The notes beneath the pieces were generated by a model. The model saw nothing but the letters and a program-made list of their open reading frames with translations. It made no database searches and had not been told where the DNA came from. From Hypsibius dujardini (lineage: Eukaryota > Tardigrada > Eutardigrada > Parachela > Hypsibiidae): a DNA stretch of 22,108 nucleotides. Location of the stretch: assembly GCA_001579985.1 (NCBI GenBank), contig LRSR01005015.1, positions 1 to 22,108 on the forward strand, in the 5' to 3' direction. Positions 1 through 9,101 of this stretch are shown one piece after another (position 1 is the first letter of the stretch; every line of letters begins with the position of its first letter). The position numbers and the translations under genes were made by a program.

Positions 1-2
1 AT

Positions 3-521
3 GGCATCAGTGGGAGCCAATTCACCGTATCTTCAACATGTACCTTAACAACTGTGACGTATCTCTCCTCCGAATCGTACTCCATCTACGTGACCAGCTA
101 TAGCAATACTGGCATCGCGGCGACCGTTCCCGTCACAATTGTGACAACTTCATCAATGGCGGTAGCGGTTCTTTTAACCAGCCATCCTACTCATTTTCAA
201 TGAGTTACTATACCCCTGACTCAGCGATTGGTAGCGTCTACGCCAACGGAGCGACTGGCCATACCATTGCCAGTACGAGGGGAAATTTTGGAGCGTTTGC
301 TCTTTTTTCTGGTGGAGTTATATCAGCGAGCGGGTATCTTTCACGGGGAACGTACAATGTCTAGGTGACAAGTTATAGCGGCTATTCAGCCTCTGTTCCC
401 GTTACCATTTTCGTCAAATGCAACGGCAACCAAAGTAATAACAGCTGGAGCGATCGCGATTGGAATCGCAGACCATTCAGAAGGCCTGACAGGTACTTGT
501 ACTGTATTAGTACTACGTCCA
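3..521 (+). pseudogene. Decayed cadherin-like repeat segment
   Basis: Three stretches in different frames read like pieces of consecutive extracellular beta-sandwich repeats. In frame 3, 3-143 ends in YSIYVTSY followed by AATVPVTIV. In frame 2, 149-421 holds SYSFSMSYYTPDSAIGSVYA and GGVISASGYL, and ends TSYSGYSASVPVTIFV. In frame 3 again, about 420-521 reads ADHSEGLTGTCTVLV. The two VPVTI strand ends are about 275 bp (92 codons) apart, close to a cadherin repeat length, and the order 'F-S..A.IG.V.A', 'GVI..SG.L', 'Y.V.VTSYSG.SA.VPVTI.V' matches how cadherin repeats read. The clear calcium motifs (DxNDN, DxD) are missing. A frame change near 144-148, a TAG at 362-364 and another frame change near 420 break it, so it is a pseudogene, or else exons of a diverged gene with boundaries I misjudge. 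Other Ig-like secreted repeats remain possible. Confidence 0.4.
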
Positions 522-644
522 TGACTACGAACGGACAGCTGACAGATCAGGCTCAGCAAAATATTAATTCTTGCACTTTTCAAAGCATACGATTCCTCTC
601 CCATTTTTGTAGGAAATGAAAAAGATTCAGAGTGCTCCTGCTGG

Positions 645-1845
645 TTATTGACTGCATTTAGCTGAGCGAGAGTCCTCATCATCCCGCGTCGTCCTGTCTT
701 GCAAGACAATATCAAAGTCAGGTTTCGTCTGAGGCACTGGAGCATTCGACCGCACCGACACGGTGGGATACTCAACAATGAGCTTTCTCGCCAAGCACCC
801 GCGAAGAGTTAAGCTTGCCGAGAGGGCCACCGTCAATCCCGTTTGGTGGCGATGAGCAGGATCGAGTAGCAGTGTGAAACTGAAGGCGTCCGCTTTCTTC
901 CCGGCTAACAGCCCCTCCAGTTGTTCCTTCTGCACCACGTTTAATGTCCGATCCACCGAGAGGCCCTGGAAAATATCTCCGATGGTGCGCTGATCCTTTG
1001 CCCCATGAATGAGCAATTCTGAGGGGGAAAATCAGTCCTATCATTTTCTGTCAATCATTCAGTGAGCGAACAAAGCAGTACCAACACAACAATCATTCGC
1101 TCAAGCCTAAATGTCTCATAAGCAGTTCATACCCAGTGGTTTCTGATCTTCCTCGAGATGGATTATCCACCTTATTGTCCAAAACATGTTCCGTCCTCGA
1201 TAGTAGGATCTGTTTTCCTTTCGCTTGGGGAACCACTCTGCCAGGAGACGAAGATCGACCTGTCGTCGGTTGGCTTCTTCCACCAGCACTCCTTTATGAA
1301 CCAACGGATCCTAAAAAGATAGTTATAACAAAATAAATTGCAATGACCACCCAAAATAAGATAGGACATAATAAATCAAATCGTTAATTAAAATTACGTA
1401 AAAGCGTAGGCGACTGGAGTGGATGTCTAGTATGAAGTAGCGATTCGACTATTACCAATTAACAATCAATCGACGATTCTATCACGAAATAAAACCAGAA
1501 AATTACCACCAATCAATCAATCGATCCATCGAATGCGTTAACTAAACACACCACCGAACGTAGGCGGTCTTTGGCCAGGACTGTGCGTCGTGCCGCATCC
1601 TCCAGAAAGGCAATGTCCGATGAGAGAGACGCGTCATCAAAACTGACACGGGAAATGAAGGCCGCCCGGTTGCGCTGACCGGAGCAGCCATGGATCTCCT
1701 TGTGCTTTACGGTGCAAGGAAGAGAGCAGGTCGCCATTTCGCACCGCGGACAGCGATACTTGCTGGCGTTCTCCGTACACATTTCGCAGATCCGCTCCGA
1801 TATCTTGGACGACGGCGGGGTGTAGTGTTCTAAAATTGCGTTCAT
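645..1845 (-). CDS. ZNHIT6: Box C/D snoRNA protein 1 homologue (HIT zinc finger), three exons
   Basis: Complete minus-strand gene. Exon 1 is 1845 down to about 1552 (ATG 1843-1845; donor GTGTGT, or GTGGTG three bases earlier, both phase 0). Exon 2 is 1310-1133 (acceptor TTTTTAG, donor GTATGA, phase 1). Exon 3 is 1018-645 (acceptor CCCCTCAG, stop at 645). Exon 1 carries the zf-HIT module near residues 19-55: CEMCTENASKYRCPRCEMAT, then CSLPC and KHKEIHGCSG, in the CxxC...CxxC...CxxxC...HxxxC order. Exon 2 carries WFPKRKENRSYYRGRNMFW, the conserved region after the finger. Exon 3 ends with RKLIVEYPTVSV, the conserved C-terminal element. Members of this family assemble box C/D snoRNPs with NUFIP, RUVBL1/2 and HSP90 co-chaperones in the nucleus. 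It is head-to-head with the acyl-CoA synthetase gene, with ATGs about 665 bp apart. The tail after VEYPTV is short and acidic, and no frame breaks are seen. Confidence 0.92.
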
Positions 1846-2509
1846 TGTGTACAAAAAACAGAAGCGAAAACACAAGGGAGGAAGTGGGAAGGAAAAGATT
1901 ACGAAATGTTTACGTTTTTAGTTTTGCTCAAGTGGCTTACCACGTGCTTGAGAATTTATGTGGCGGCAGTTGTGACATAATTGTCTAAAAGTGATAAACC
2001 AGCTGACTTGGCTTGTGAGACCAGAGAGAAGAGAAAACGTCGGTTATTTCCATTCCTATTTTCCCACAAATTTTGCCTCCTCTTATCTAATTCTCCTACA
2101 GCGTTGTTGCTATCTTCCGGGATCTCTATTTTTTGTCCGCATTATTTGCCCTCTTGGAAAAGTGGTGAGTTTTAAGTATTGAGAAGCTATTTAGGTGCAA
2201 CTGATTTCTGAGGACTTGGTGCTTGTTGGAAGCATTTGGGTGTTTTCCCTATTTGTTCGTCGTCGTAGCATACATTGGCGTGGCCAAGTGAAAACGCCGA
2301 TTGAGCCCAAACTGATGATAAAAGAATCTTTGTTGGTCTTTATCGTCCAAATGTAGCCTCCTCAACGACATGTGGCTGAGATACGAGAAATTCTTTATCG
2401 TTTTTCTTCGTTAAACCAGGCTTTGATTTGCAGAAGTTGTGAAGAGCACGACGAGCCGCACCATATCTCAGCGGCGACCTGGGAAGTGCAAGCAATCACT
2501 CACTGCAAA
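1846..2509. promoter_or_regulatory. Shared head-to-head promoter and ACSL 5' UTR interval
   Basis: This interval separates the divergent ATGs of the ZNHIT6-like gene (minus) and the ACSL gene (plus). It contains a palindromic E-box CACGTG at 1941-1946. On the plus strand there is a plausible untranslated first exon ending at 2164 (donor GTGAGT at 2165) and a polypyrimidine acceptor ending TTTGCAG at 2433. That would make 2434-2512 the exon carrying the ACSL start codon. The frame of the 2510 ATG is open back to a TAG at 2354 but has no earlier ATG. I see no TATA box for either gene. Transcription starts are inferred. Confidence 0.4.
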
Positions 2510-5500
2510 ATGGTAATTCCAATTTACTACCATTTGACTGGAAAAATAATAAGCTTTTTTACAGGCATTTTTTGCAATCGTCCTCAGCTTCCTATCAGCG
2601 CTGGTCGGAATTATTATTTTCCCCTTGTCGGCTATTTTTCTCTACGACTATTTAACTGCTCCGGAGCGGAAGAAAGTCAAAAATTTTGATTATTCTAATC
2701 AATCTCAGGAGGTAAAGGAGTGATGATGATGTGGGTTTGCAGCTCAATGAGACTGCCCGGTTCTTCTTATAAAGAGAAATATCATTGGATTGAATGAGGG
2801 ACGAGAAATAGTGCCTACTGGGGCTGAATTGTGGTTCTTAGTCGGCAGAGAATTTTCACGATTGATTGATTGTGCTGCGCAGCTTGATTGGACTTGTTGT
2901 AATTTAAAGCGTCTTTTGAGAAGTTGTTGCTGCATTTTGTAGGATGCAAATGGTATTCGCACTCGAGCCTACACTGCCAAACCGGAGGAACCCTATGTCA
3001 ACATACCAAGGACGTTGTATGAAAACTTCCAACAAGGCATCAAGCAGTCCGGTGAGTCAGACACACGGAAGTCAAATATTCTGCGCGATGGCTTTCTTAC
3101 GCAACTCATTCATCACGATAGAGTAGTTTGCGTGTCGTATCAGCCTGCCCATCTCTCTTTCGCCGGCCACACCAAACTTGGCACGTCTTGACGCGTTTTT
3201 TACGGTGAAGAGTTTACAGGCAGCCGATTGATTATTTTGTTGTTGTTGGTGAAACATCCATCGTCGAGAACCTGTTTTTTTTCAGCGGATCAACCTCGGT
3301 GAAACACAGACACTGTTCTAAATCTTTTAGCAGACGAAGAATGTTCTAGTCTGTCTGTCTTTTTGTCTGTGTCTGCCTGTCTGTTTGTTTGTCTATCTCT
3401 TTCTGTCGGTGTCTTTGTCTGTCGGTCTGTCTTTTTTCAGTTCCCATCCGTATACCCGTTTTTTACTCGTCCAGGGCAGCATTTATTGCCGTGAGGATCT
3501 TTGTTTGGTCTATGATTTCTAGCTGATAAACCCTTTTCTTCCATAAATGCAGTTAGTGCGGACCAGTTTGTTTACCTAAAGTTATAGTATGGCTGCCGTG
3601 TTTTAGAACGCTTTTACTGTCACGATGCACAGGGCCCGCTCGCCTGCATAATTATGTAAACAGTCCTTTTGCTTTCTCGAATTTGCAGGAGACGGACCTT
3701 GTCTGGGATTCCGCCCGAAACCAACAGCTGACTACGAATGGGTCAGCTACTCGGAGGTCTTCAACCGGGCTAAGAACTTTGGCGCAGGATTAATCGCCAA
3801 AGGTCTAGCCGCCAAGAACAGCACCTTTATTGGCATCCAGGCGCAGAACAGCGTGGAATGGATTGTTGTGGAGCAAGCCGTGAACGCATATTCGATGGTC
3901 ATAGTGCCGCTCTACGATACGCTTGGCGTCGATGCATGCAACTACATCATTAACTTCAGTAAGAAACTGGTTGAATCAGTGAAATAGGCAGAGAGACAAA
4001 CAGATTGCCAGATAGACCGACAGACAGACATCAGTCAGTCAGATAGACAGACAAGTAAACAAACAGACAGATAGACGGTACACAAATAGACAATCGGACA
4101 GTGAAATAGATTGATACAGGTGGTACGTAGATAAAGCATGAGAGGATATTTTCATCGTCGGACGGTAAGGTCGTTGAAGTCGGTTAGAGGAGTACTTGGC
4201 CTGAAAAAATGAATGCGGTATTTGTTCATTTTAGTGTCAATTACATCGGTGGTGGTGGATACAGAGGAGCGATTCAAGCAAATTCTGGACGTATGTATGC
4301 AGTCTTGTTTTCTATCAATCAAGAAATAATTGACCTTGAAAAGAACCTCCATAGAACGCAGCGAAGTTGAAGCCATTGAAGCTCTTGATATCCGTCACAC
4401 CGGTCAAGGATGAACTTCGCAAACAGGCAGAATCCTCCGGCATTGAAGTCGTCCTCTTTAAAGAGATTGAGGTACAAATTTCTCATCTTTTCACTAGTAA
4501 TTTTATTAGATGTCTTATTTATTGAATAGAAACTGGGCGAACAGAATCCTCAGGCGGTGGTTCCACCGAAACCATCAGACGTGTGTACCATCTGCTGCAC
4601 TAGCGGTACCACCGGCGATCCTAAGGGCGTGGTGCTGACTCATGAGAATTTTATGGCGGAAGTGGAAACTTTGATTCGGGCTCTTCTGGTATGTGTATGA
4701 GTACTATCTGTGTTTCGAGATGTACTCTAATTATTGTCATCTGTATGATTGCAGCCTTTCAAATTCGATAAGGATCAGACGGTCATCTCCTATTTACCGC
4801 TGGCTCATTTATACGAACGACTAGGTAAGAAGCGACAGTCACGGTCACGTGTTTCCTTTGATTGAGCAGCTATGTTGTTTATTATGCCCGTTTGGAAATA
4901 TTAATTTATTTCTGCGGTCCCTTTTACTTTGATTGTATTAGAAGCAAGTTTGTCTTTTTCGATTGTGTCATGTGGATTTGATTTAACTGTTAGTAAGCAA
5001 GGTAATAGAATGATTAATTCGTTTTTATGATCAGAGGCGTTAAAACTGTTTCAATCTTGCTAATACTCTTCACCTTTTCCTTCCCATCGCCTAGTTCACA
5101 TCATGATGGCCTGCAACGGAGGCCGTGTTGGATTCTTCACGGGCGATGTACGCCGTTTGACTGACGATATTAAAGCCCTCCGACCGACCCTCCTGCCGGC
5201 CGTTCCTCGTGTCTTGGGCCGTGTCTATGCTGGTGTCTGGAAGAAGGCCCGGGAGAACTATCTGACTCGTGGCATTCTCCATGTCGCCTGGCGGATGAAG
5301 CGGTTTGAAGTGCAGCGGGGAGTCATTCGACAAGATAGTTTTTGGGATAAGCTGGTCTTCAAAGGCGTACGGAATCAACTGGGTGGCCGGCTGCAGCTAG
5401 TTTTGACCGGATCTGCGCCCATCGAAGGAGATGTTTTGACGTTTTTGCGAGTGGCTCTTGGCGTTCCGATTGTGGAGGGCTATGGCCAGACTGGTACATG

Positions 5501-7208
5501 TGCTTGCCTGGCTTCCAGTTGTTCTGTTCAAGTCCATGTTTGTTTATTTCTCTGCTGTTAAACGCTTGACTGTTGTTCTTTCATCTGCCTATCGGTCGGC
5601 AGGCTTGCCTGTCTCTCTGTCTGTCGATCTATCTGTCTGCTTGTGTCTGTCTATCTTTCTGTCTGAATGTCTTTCTAAATGTTTGTTTGAATGTTGTCTG
5701 AATGTTTGTTCTCATGCCGATTTGTTTGCATTGTTTGCGTAGGTGTAAGTTGACCATCTGTTGAAGAATGCTGTTGCACTGCCTGTTGGTTACTCATTGG
5801 TTACGGGTTAATTAATGTATTGCTGTGTCTTGATTCTTTATAGAATGTACTGGCGGAGCGACACTGACTGTTCTGGGTGACCATGATGTGGAGCACGTTG
5901 GCCCTCCGTTGCCAGGAATGGAAGTTCGCTTGGTAGATGTTCCGGACATGGACTACAAGGCAAGCGAAGGAAACGGGGAGATTTGCATTCGCGGCAAAAT
6001 TGTCATGCGGGGCTACTATAAGCTGGACGATAAAACCAAGGAGGCGCTTGATGACGAAGGATGGCTTCATACTGGTGATGTCGGCACATGGACCGAGGTA
6101 AACAATGGCTTTGAAAATAGATTCAGAAAACAAATTTGATCTGGATTTTCACACTTTATGCAAAGCCTTAATGATAGAGTAGAAAAAAAGAAAAGATACG
6201 ATAATAAAGCAGTTACTGGCAATAACCATTCTGTTTCAAGTAATTCTTAGATTTAACTTTCTTTACTTTAACATTTTTTATTTTTGTGTCACTGTTGTCC
6301 AATTAAAGTCAAAATATAAATCTAGAAAAATATTTTTTTCTCGACATAAATTTCGAGCCGGTTGTTTACTGAGCAGAGTAGACTGCAATATATATTATGA
6401 AATGTCCCATTGTAGAATGGATGCCTGAAGATTATCGACCGGAAGAAGAATCTCTTCAAGCTGAGTCAGGGCGAATACATTGCCCCGGAGAAGCTGGAGC
6501 AGTCTTTTGGAAAGTCCAAGATGTTTGTCCAAGTGTTTGTCGACGGCAACAGCAAGTACGCCTTCCCGGTGGCCCTGGTCGTGCCGGAGAAAGACCACCT
6601 CACCAAGTGGGCCAGGGAGCACGGTCAGACTTCCAATTTTGACGAGCTGCTAAAGAAGAAGGAGACCAAAGAGTACATTATAGCGGAATTCAAACGGATC
6701 GCCAAGAAGGACGGAATCAAGTCGTTTGAAACTCCTCAGGCTGTTGCTCTGCTGAAGGAACCCTTTTCCGTGGCTAATGGCATGCTCACGCCGACCTTCA
6801 AGGTACACTTCTTGCCTTTGTCGGTTCAATATTTGGACTGAACATATGTGTAAGCGAGCGGGCAGAGAGACAATAATCGTTAGATATTAACAAGAGAGGG
6901 GGCAAGCATTTTTGTTGAGGACGGCGCTGATCAAAGCCAGTCTGACCTTCTTGGACTTGTTTGGTCAAGAATGCGCAGGAATGAAAGCCACCAGCCTTCA
7001 CATTGGTCACTTAATTCCTTTTGTAATCGGTTCTGAGTATTACCTAGTGAATTTATATATTCCTAAAGTAACTATAGTTTAATTTCAACTTTGAGCTGGG
7101 ATTTGAAGATTAAATGGCATTTCTTGATTGCAGGCAAAGCGAGAAGTTGTCCGGAAAAACTACAAGCAGACCATTGACAACCTCTACAAAGAAGGGAAAG
7201 ACGAGTAG
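2510..7208 (+). CDS. acsl: Long-chain acyl-CoA synthetase, ACSL1/5/6 type, twelve coding exons
   Basis: Complete gene, 681 codons plus TAG; family members are about 680-700 residues. Coding exons: 2510-2512, 2565-2711, 2943-3051, 3689-3958, 4235-4290, 4355-4471, 4530-4688, 4755-4824, 5095-5493, 5844-6097, 6416-6802, 7134-7208. Every junction is GT-AG and phases match. The enzyme uses ATP and CoA to activate long-chain fatty acids through an acyl-AMP intermediate, at ER or outer mitochondrial membranes. Residues 2-31 form an N-terminal membrane anchor ([20 protein letters not shown]). [20 protein letters not shown] matches the family's N-terminal domain. The AMP-binding P-loop [10 protein letters not shown] is at about 258-267, and [10 protein letters not shown] follows. 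GYGQTE near 438-444 spans an intron. WLHTGD is at 517-522. [20 protein letters not shown] near 535-554 carries the C-terminal catalytic lysine region. [10 protein letters not shown] near the N-terminus fits the ACSL1/5/6 clade better than ACSL3/4. Introns are 52-637 bp. No defect is seen. Confidence 0.97.
3349..3432 (+). repeat. Degenerate (TCTG)n tract in ACSL intron
   Basis: Imperfect TCTG/TTTG/CCTG tetranucleotide array within the 637-bp intron 3052-3688 of the ACSL gene. Variant units are interspersed, which indicates an old, mutated microsatellite. Confidence 0.85.
3989..4115 (+). repeat. Degenerate (CAGA)n tract in ACSL intron
   Basis: Imperfect CAGA/TAGA/CAGT array in intron 3959-4234, the reverse complement of the TCTG motif found in neighbouring introns. 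Units include CAGACAGACA, then CAGTCAGTCAGATAGACAGA. Confidence 0.8.
5584..5706 (+). repeat. Degenerate (TCTG)n tract in ACSL intron
   Basis: Imperfect TCTG/CCTG/TATC tetranucleotide array in intron 5494-5843. It has the same motif and orientation as the tract at 3349-3432. Reading frames through it give only repetitive V/S/L/C peptides, so it is not coding. Confidence 0.8.
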
Positions 7209-8040
7209 TAGTAATAATGCACAAAGTACCCCACCCAAACTATCGCTCCACTCCCTCCTGGTTCCAGCTTCTTTTAGATGTATTTTTTACTCATCCTCCA
7301 TTTCGGTATTGAGCCATTGATATCTGTTTAGCATGAAATTTGGCGATTCACTTCCAAATTGGAATAATTAGTTCAGTCTACTCGTCTCGTTTGTCTTTAA
7401 TGATTCTTTCTTGTTGACTTAAAGCACACATCACTCTAGATTAGTTTCTTCACTCTGCTCATTGTTCGTTGTTATTAGTGTTGCTGTTATTATTTTCGGT
7501 ATTGTGTATTATTATTAATTAGACTTTCCGTACTTTTCGTACAATATATTTTCTGCGTTTTATTCCACGTCGGATTGACGTATTCAGTAAGAAAAAGTTT
7601 TAACGAATGTTGTGGCATGAATTGTGCGTACAAGAGTCTTTCTCTAGTGCGTTCTTGGCCGGCTGTTGGAAGGAACGTCCAGTTTGTTATGGCGTCGTTC
7701 GCTTGCAACAACGGAAACGCTTCCACATATGTATGTATGTTGTTCATCGTGGAAAAACTTTGTCAGTGGAGTTCGCATGGGAAAATTGCCTGGAATGCTC
7801 CGAAAAGTGAAAACCTAATGGTCAATGCGCTGTAAAACAAATGCTCCGCAGCAAGACTACTACAGTAATCGATAGCCAGGCATAAAAGACCAGTCAGTAC
7901 GAAGGTTGGCGGTCACTATTATTCGTACTCAATTTGAGTTGATGCTTGTGAGTTGCTCTTTAGTTCATCTGCTGAGGATCTTAATTCTTCGCACCTTAAT
8001 TTCCCGGCTGGTGTGCTGCTGCTGTTCGCCCAAGTATGGG
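7209..8040 (+). other. ACSL 3' UTR and intergenic sequence
   Basis: Non-coding stretch after the ACSL stop. It is T-rich, with several short open frames that resemble no known protein. I see no AATAAA signal here; ATAAAA near 7882 is the closest. The 3' UTR end cannot be placed. Confidence 0.5.
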
Positions 8041-8177
8041 CTATTAGAGAGTTTTCGCAAACGGTATATCTCACGGTATAGCCGTACAGTATAGAAAAAT
8101 GAACTGGGGTCAGAGAGAGTTTTCTATACTGTACGGCTATACCGTGAGATATACCGTTTGCGAAAACTCTCTATTAG
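8041..8177. repeat. 58-bp near-perfect inverted repeat (foldback)
   Basis: Arms at 8041-8098 and 8120-8177 are reverse complements at 57 of 58 positions; the only mismatch is 8044/8174. They are separated by a 21-bp spacer. The left arm includes TTTTCGCAAACGGTATATCT and the right arm its complement AGATATACCGTTTGCGAAAA. A transcript would fold into a 58-bp hairpin. The 11-mer AGAGAGTTTTC occurs at 8046-8056 and again at 8114-8124 at the start of the right arm, as expected from a strand switch at microhomology. It could also be a foldback transposon remnant, a small-RNA hairpin locus or an assembly foldback. Confidence 0.95.
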
Positions 8178-8256
8178 TGCACTCTCCGTTGTATGGCAAT
8201 GTTCCGGGGTTTGAAATGTTCACGGCATGCGTAAGTGATTCAACCATGTTCATATC

Positions 8257-8395
8257 TGTGTATCTGTCTGTGTGTTTGTTTATCTGCTTGCCTGCCTGCC
8301 TGCCTACCTGCCTGCCTGTCTGCCTGTCTGCCTGTCTGCTTGTTTGCCTGTCTGCTTGTCTGTCTGCCTTTTTGCTTGCCTTCTGTTTGTCTGTT
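8257..8395 (+). repeat. Degenerate (TCTG/CCTG)n tract
   Basis: Imperfect tetranucleotide array of TCTG, CCTG and TTTG units just downstream of the inverted repeat. It is the same family as the tracts inside the ACSL introns. The long C/L/S- or Q/D/R-rich frames through it are a by-product of the repeat. Confidence 0.85.
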
Positions 8396-8564
8396 TTCAA
8401 TAGTCACCTGAAATTTTCTCTACCAAAAAGAGTCCATGTGCAGAATCTGGCAGAGCATAAAATAACGTTCAATGTTAGAAAAAACGTTGATCATTCAGAA
8501 AAAAAGTAGTTCTTTAAAACCCAAAAAGTCGAACATTAAAAAAGCTCAAATCCGAGGAGTTTTG

Positions 8565-8581
8565 CGATCGAGTCTCGATCG
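8565..8581. repeat. Short palindrome CGATCGAG-T-CTCGATCG
   Basis: Perfect 8-bp inverted repeat with a single-base centre, CGATCGAGTCTCGATCG. No associated gene is recognised. It may be a binding site or chance. Confidence 0.6.
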
Positions 8582-8598
8582 ATATTAGACAGCAATTT

Positions 8599-9056
8599 AT
8601 GGAAAGTGACGAAATTTTCGCTGTTTTGCTATGGGGATGTGGGAACTCACGAATTGTACGGTTAAGTCAATGTGGTTGTCACAGAATTCGAATTTCGATT
8701 CGAAAGCTGGACATTAAAAATTTCTTACCTTATGCTCTGGAATCTGGACCTCGAAGTTTACTATTGGAGTGGCAGCAATCGAGCTTGCTAAATAGTCAAC
8801 AATTCCAGCGATCGGGTGCAGGACAGAGTCAAGGTGCCGCAGCCGGTAACGCTGTTGCATTGGTCCCGGCTCCGCTTCCAGTGTCAATCAAGCCAATCAA
8901 GAAGTGAATTCGTTTGCCACTAGATCGAACATGTTGAGCACGAACACGGCTACAAGACAGCTGGGATCGCAAACGGGAGGAGCAGCCCAGGTTGGTAGAC
9001 TGCTCCAGGGCGAACGAAAATTTCATTCGTTCATCCTATAATTCCTGTTTTGCCAT
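8599..9056 (+). other. Open stretches of unknown nature
   Basis: Two consecutive open readings of uncertain status. From 8599 (ATG) to 8907, the second half is Gln/Ser/Ala-rich (FQRSGAGQSQGAAAGNAVA) and ends SIKPIKK plus stop. A second ATG at 8932 opens a short frame with STNTATRQLGSQTGGAAQ up to a possible donor GTTGGT near 8990, and it stops just after 9050. I recognise neither. They could be 5' exons of a gene, transposon-derived, or chance. No ribosomal, tRNA or known-domain signal is seen here. Confidence 0.2.
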
Positions 9057-9101
9057 CTTACTAGCCTACTCCATGCACCCCAGGAAAAACAAGCGCTCGA
9101 A

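Noticed and set aside
8099-8509. 136-codon plus-strand frame and its 87-codon minus-strand shadow
   Set aside because: Most of it is the TCTG/CCTG microsatellite and the right arm of the foldback; peptides are repetitive C/L or Q/D/R strings.
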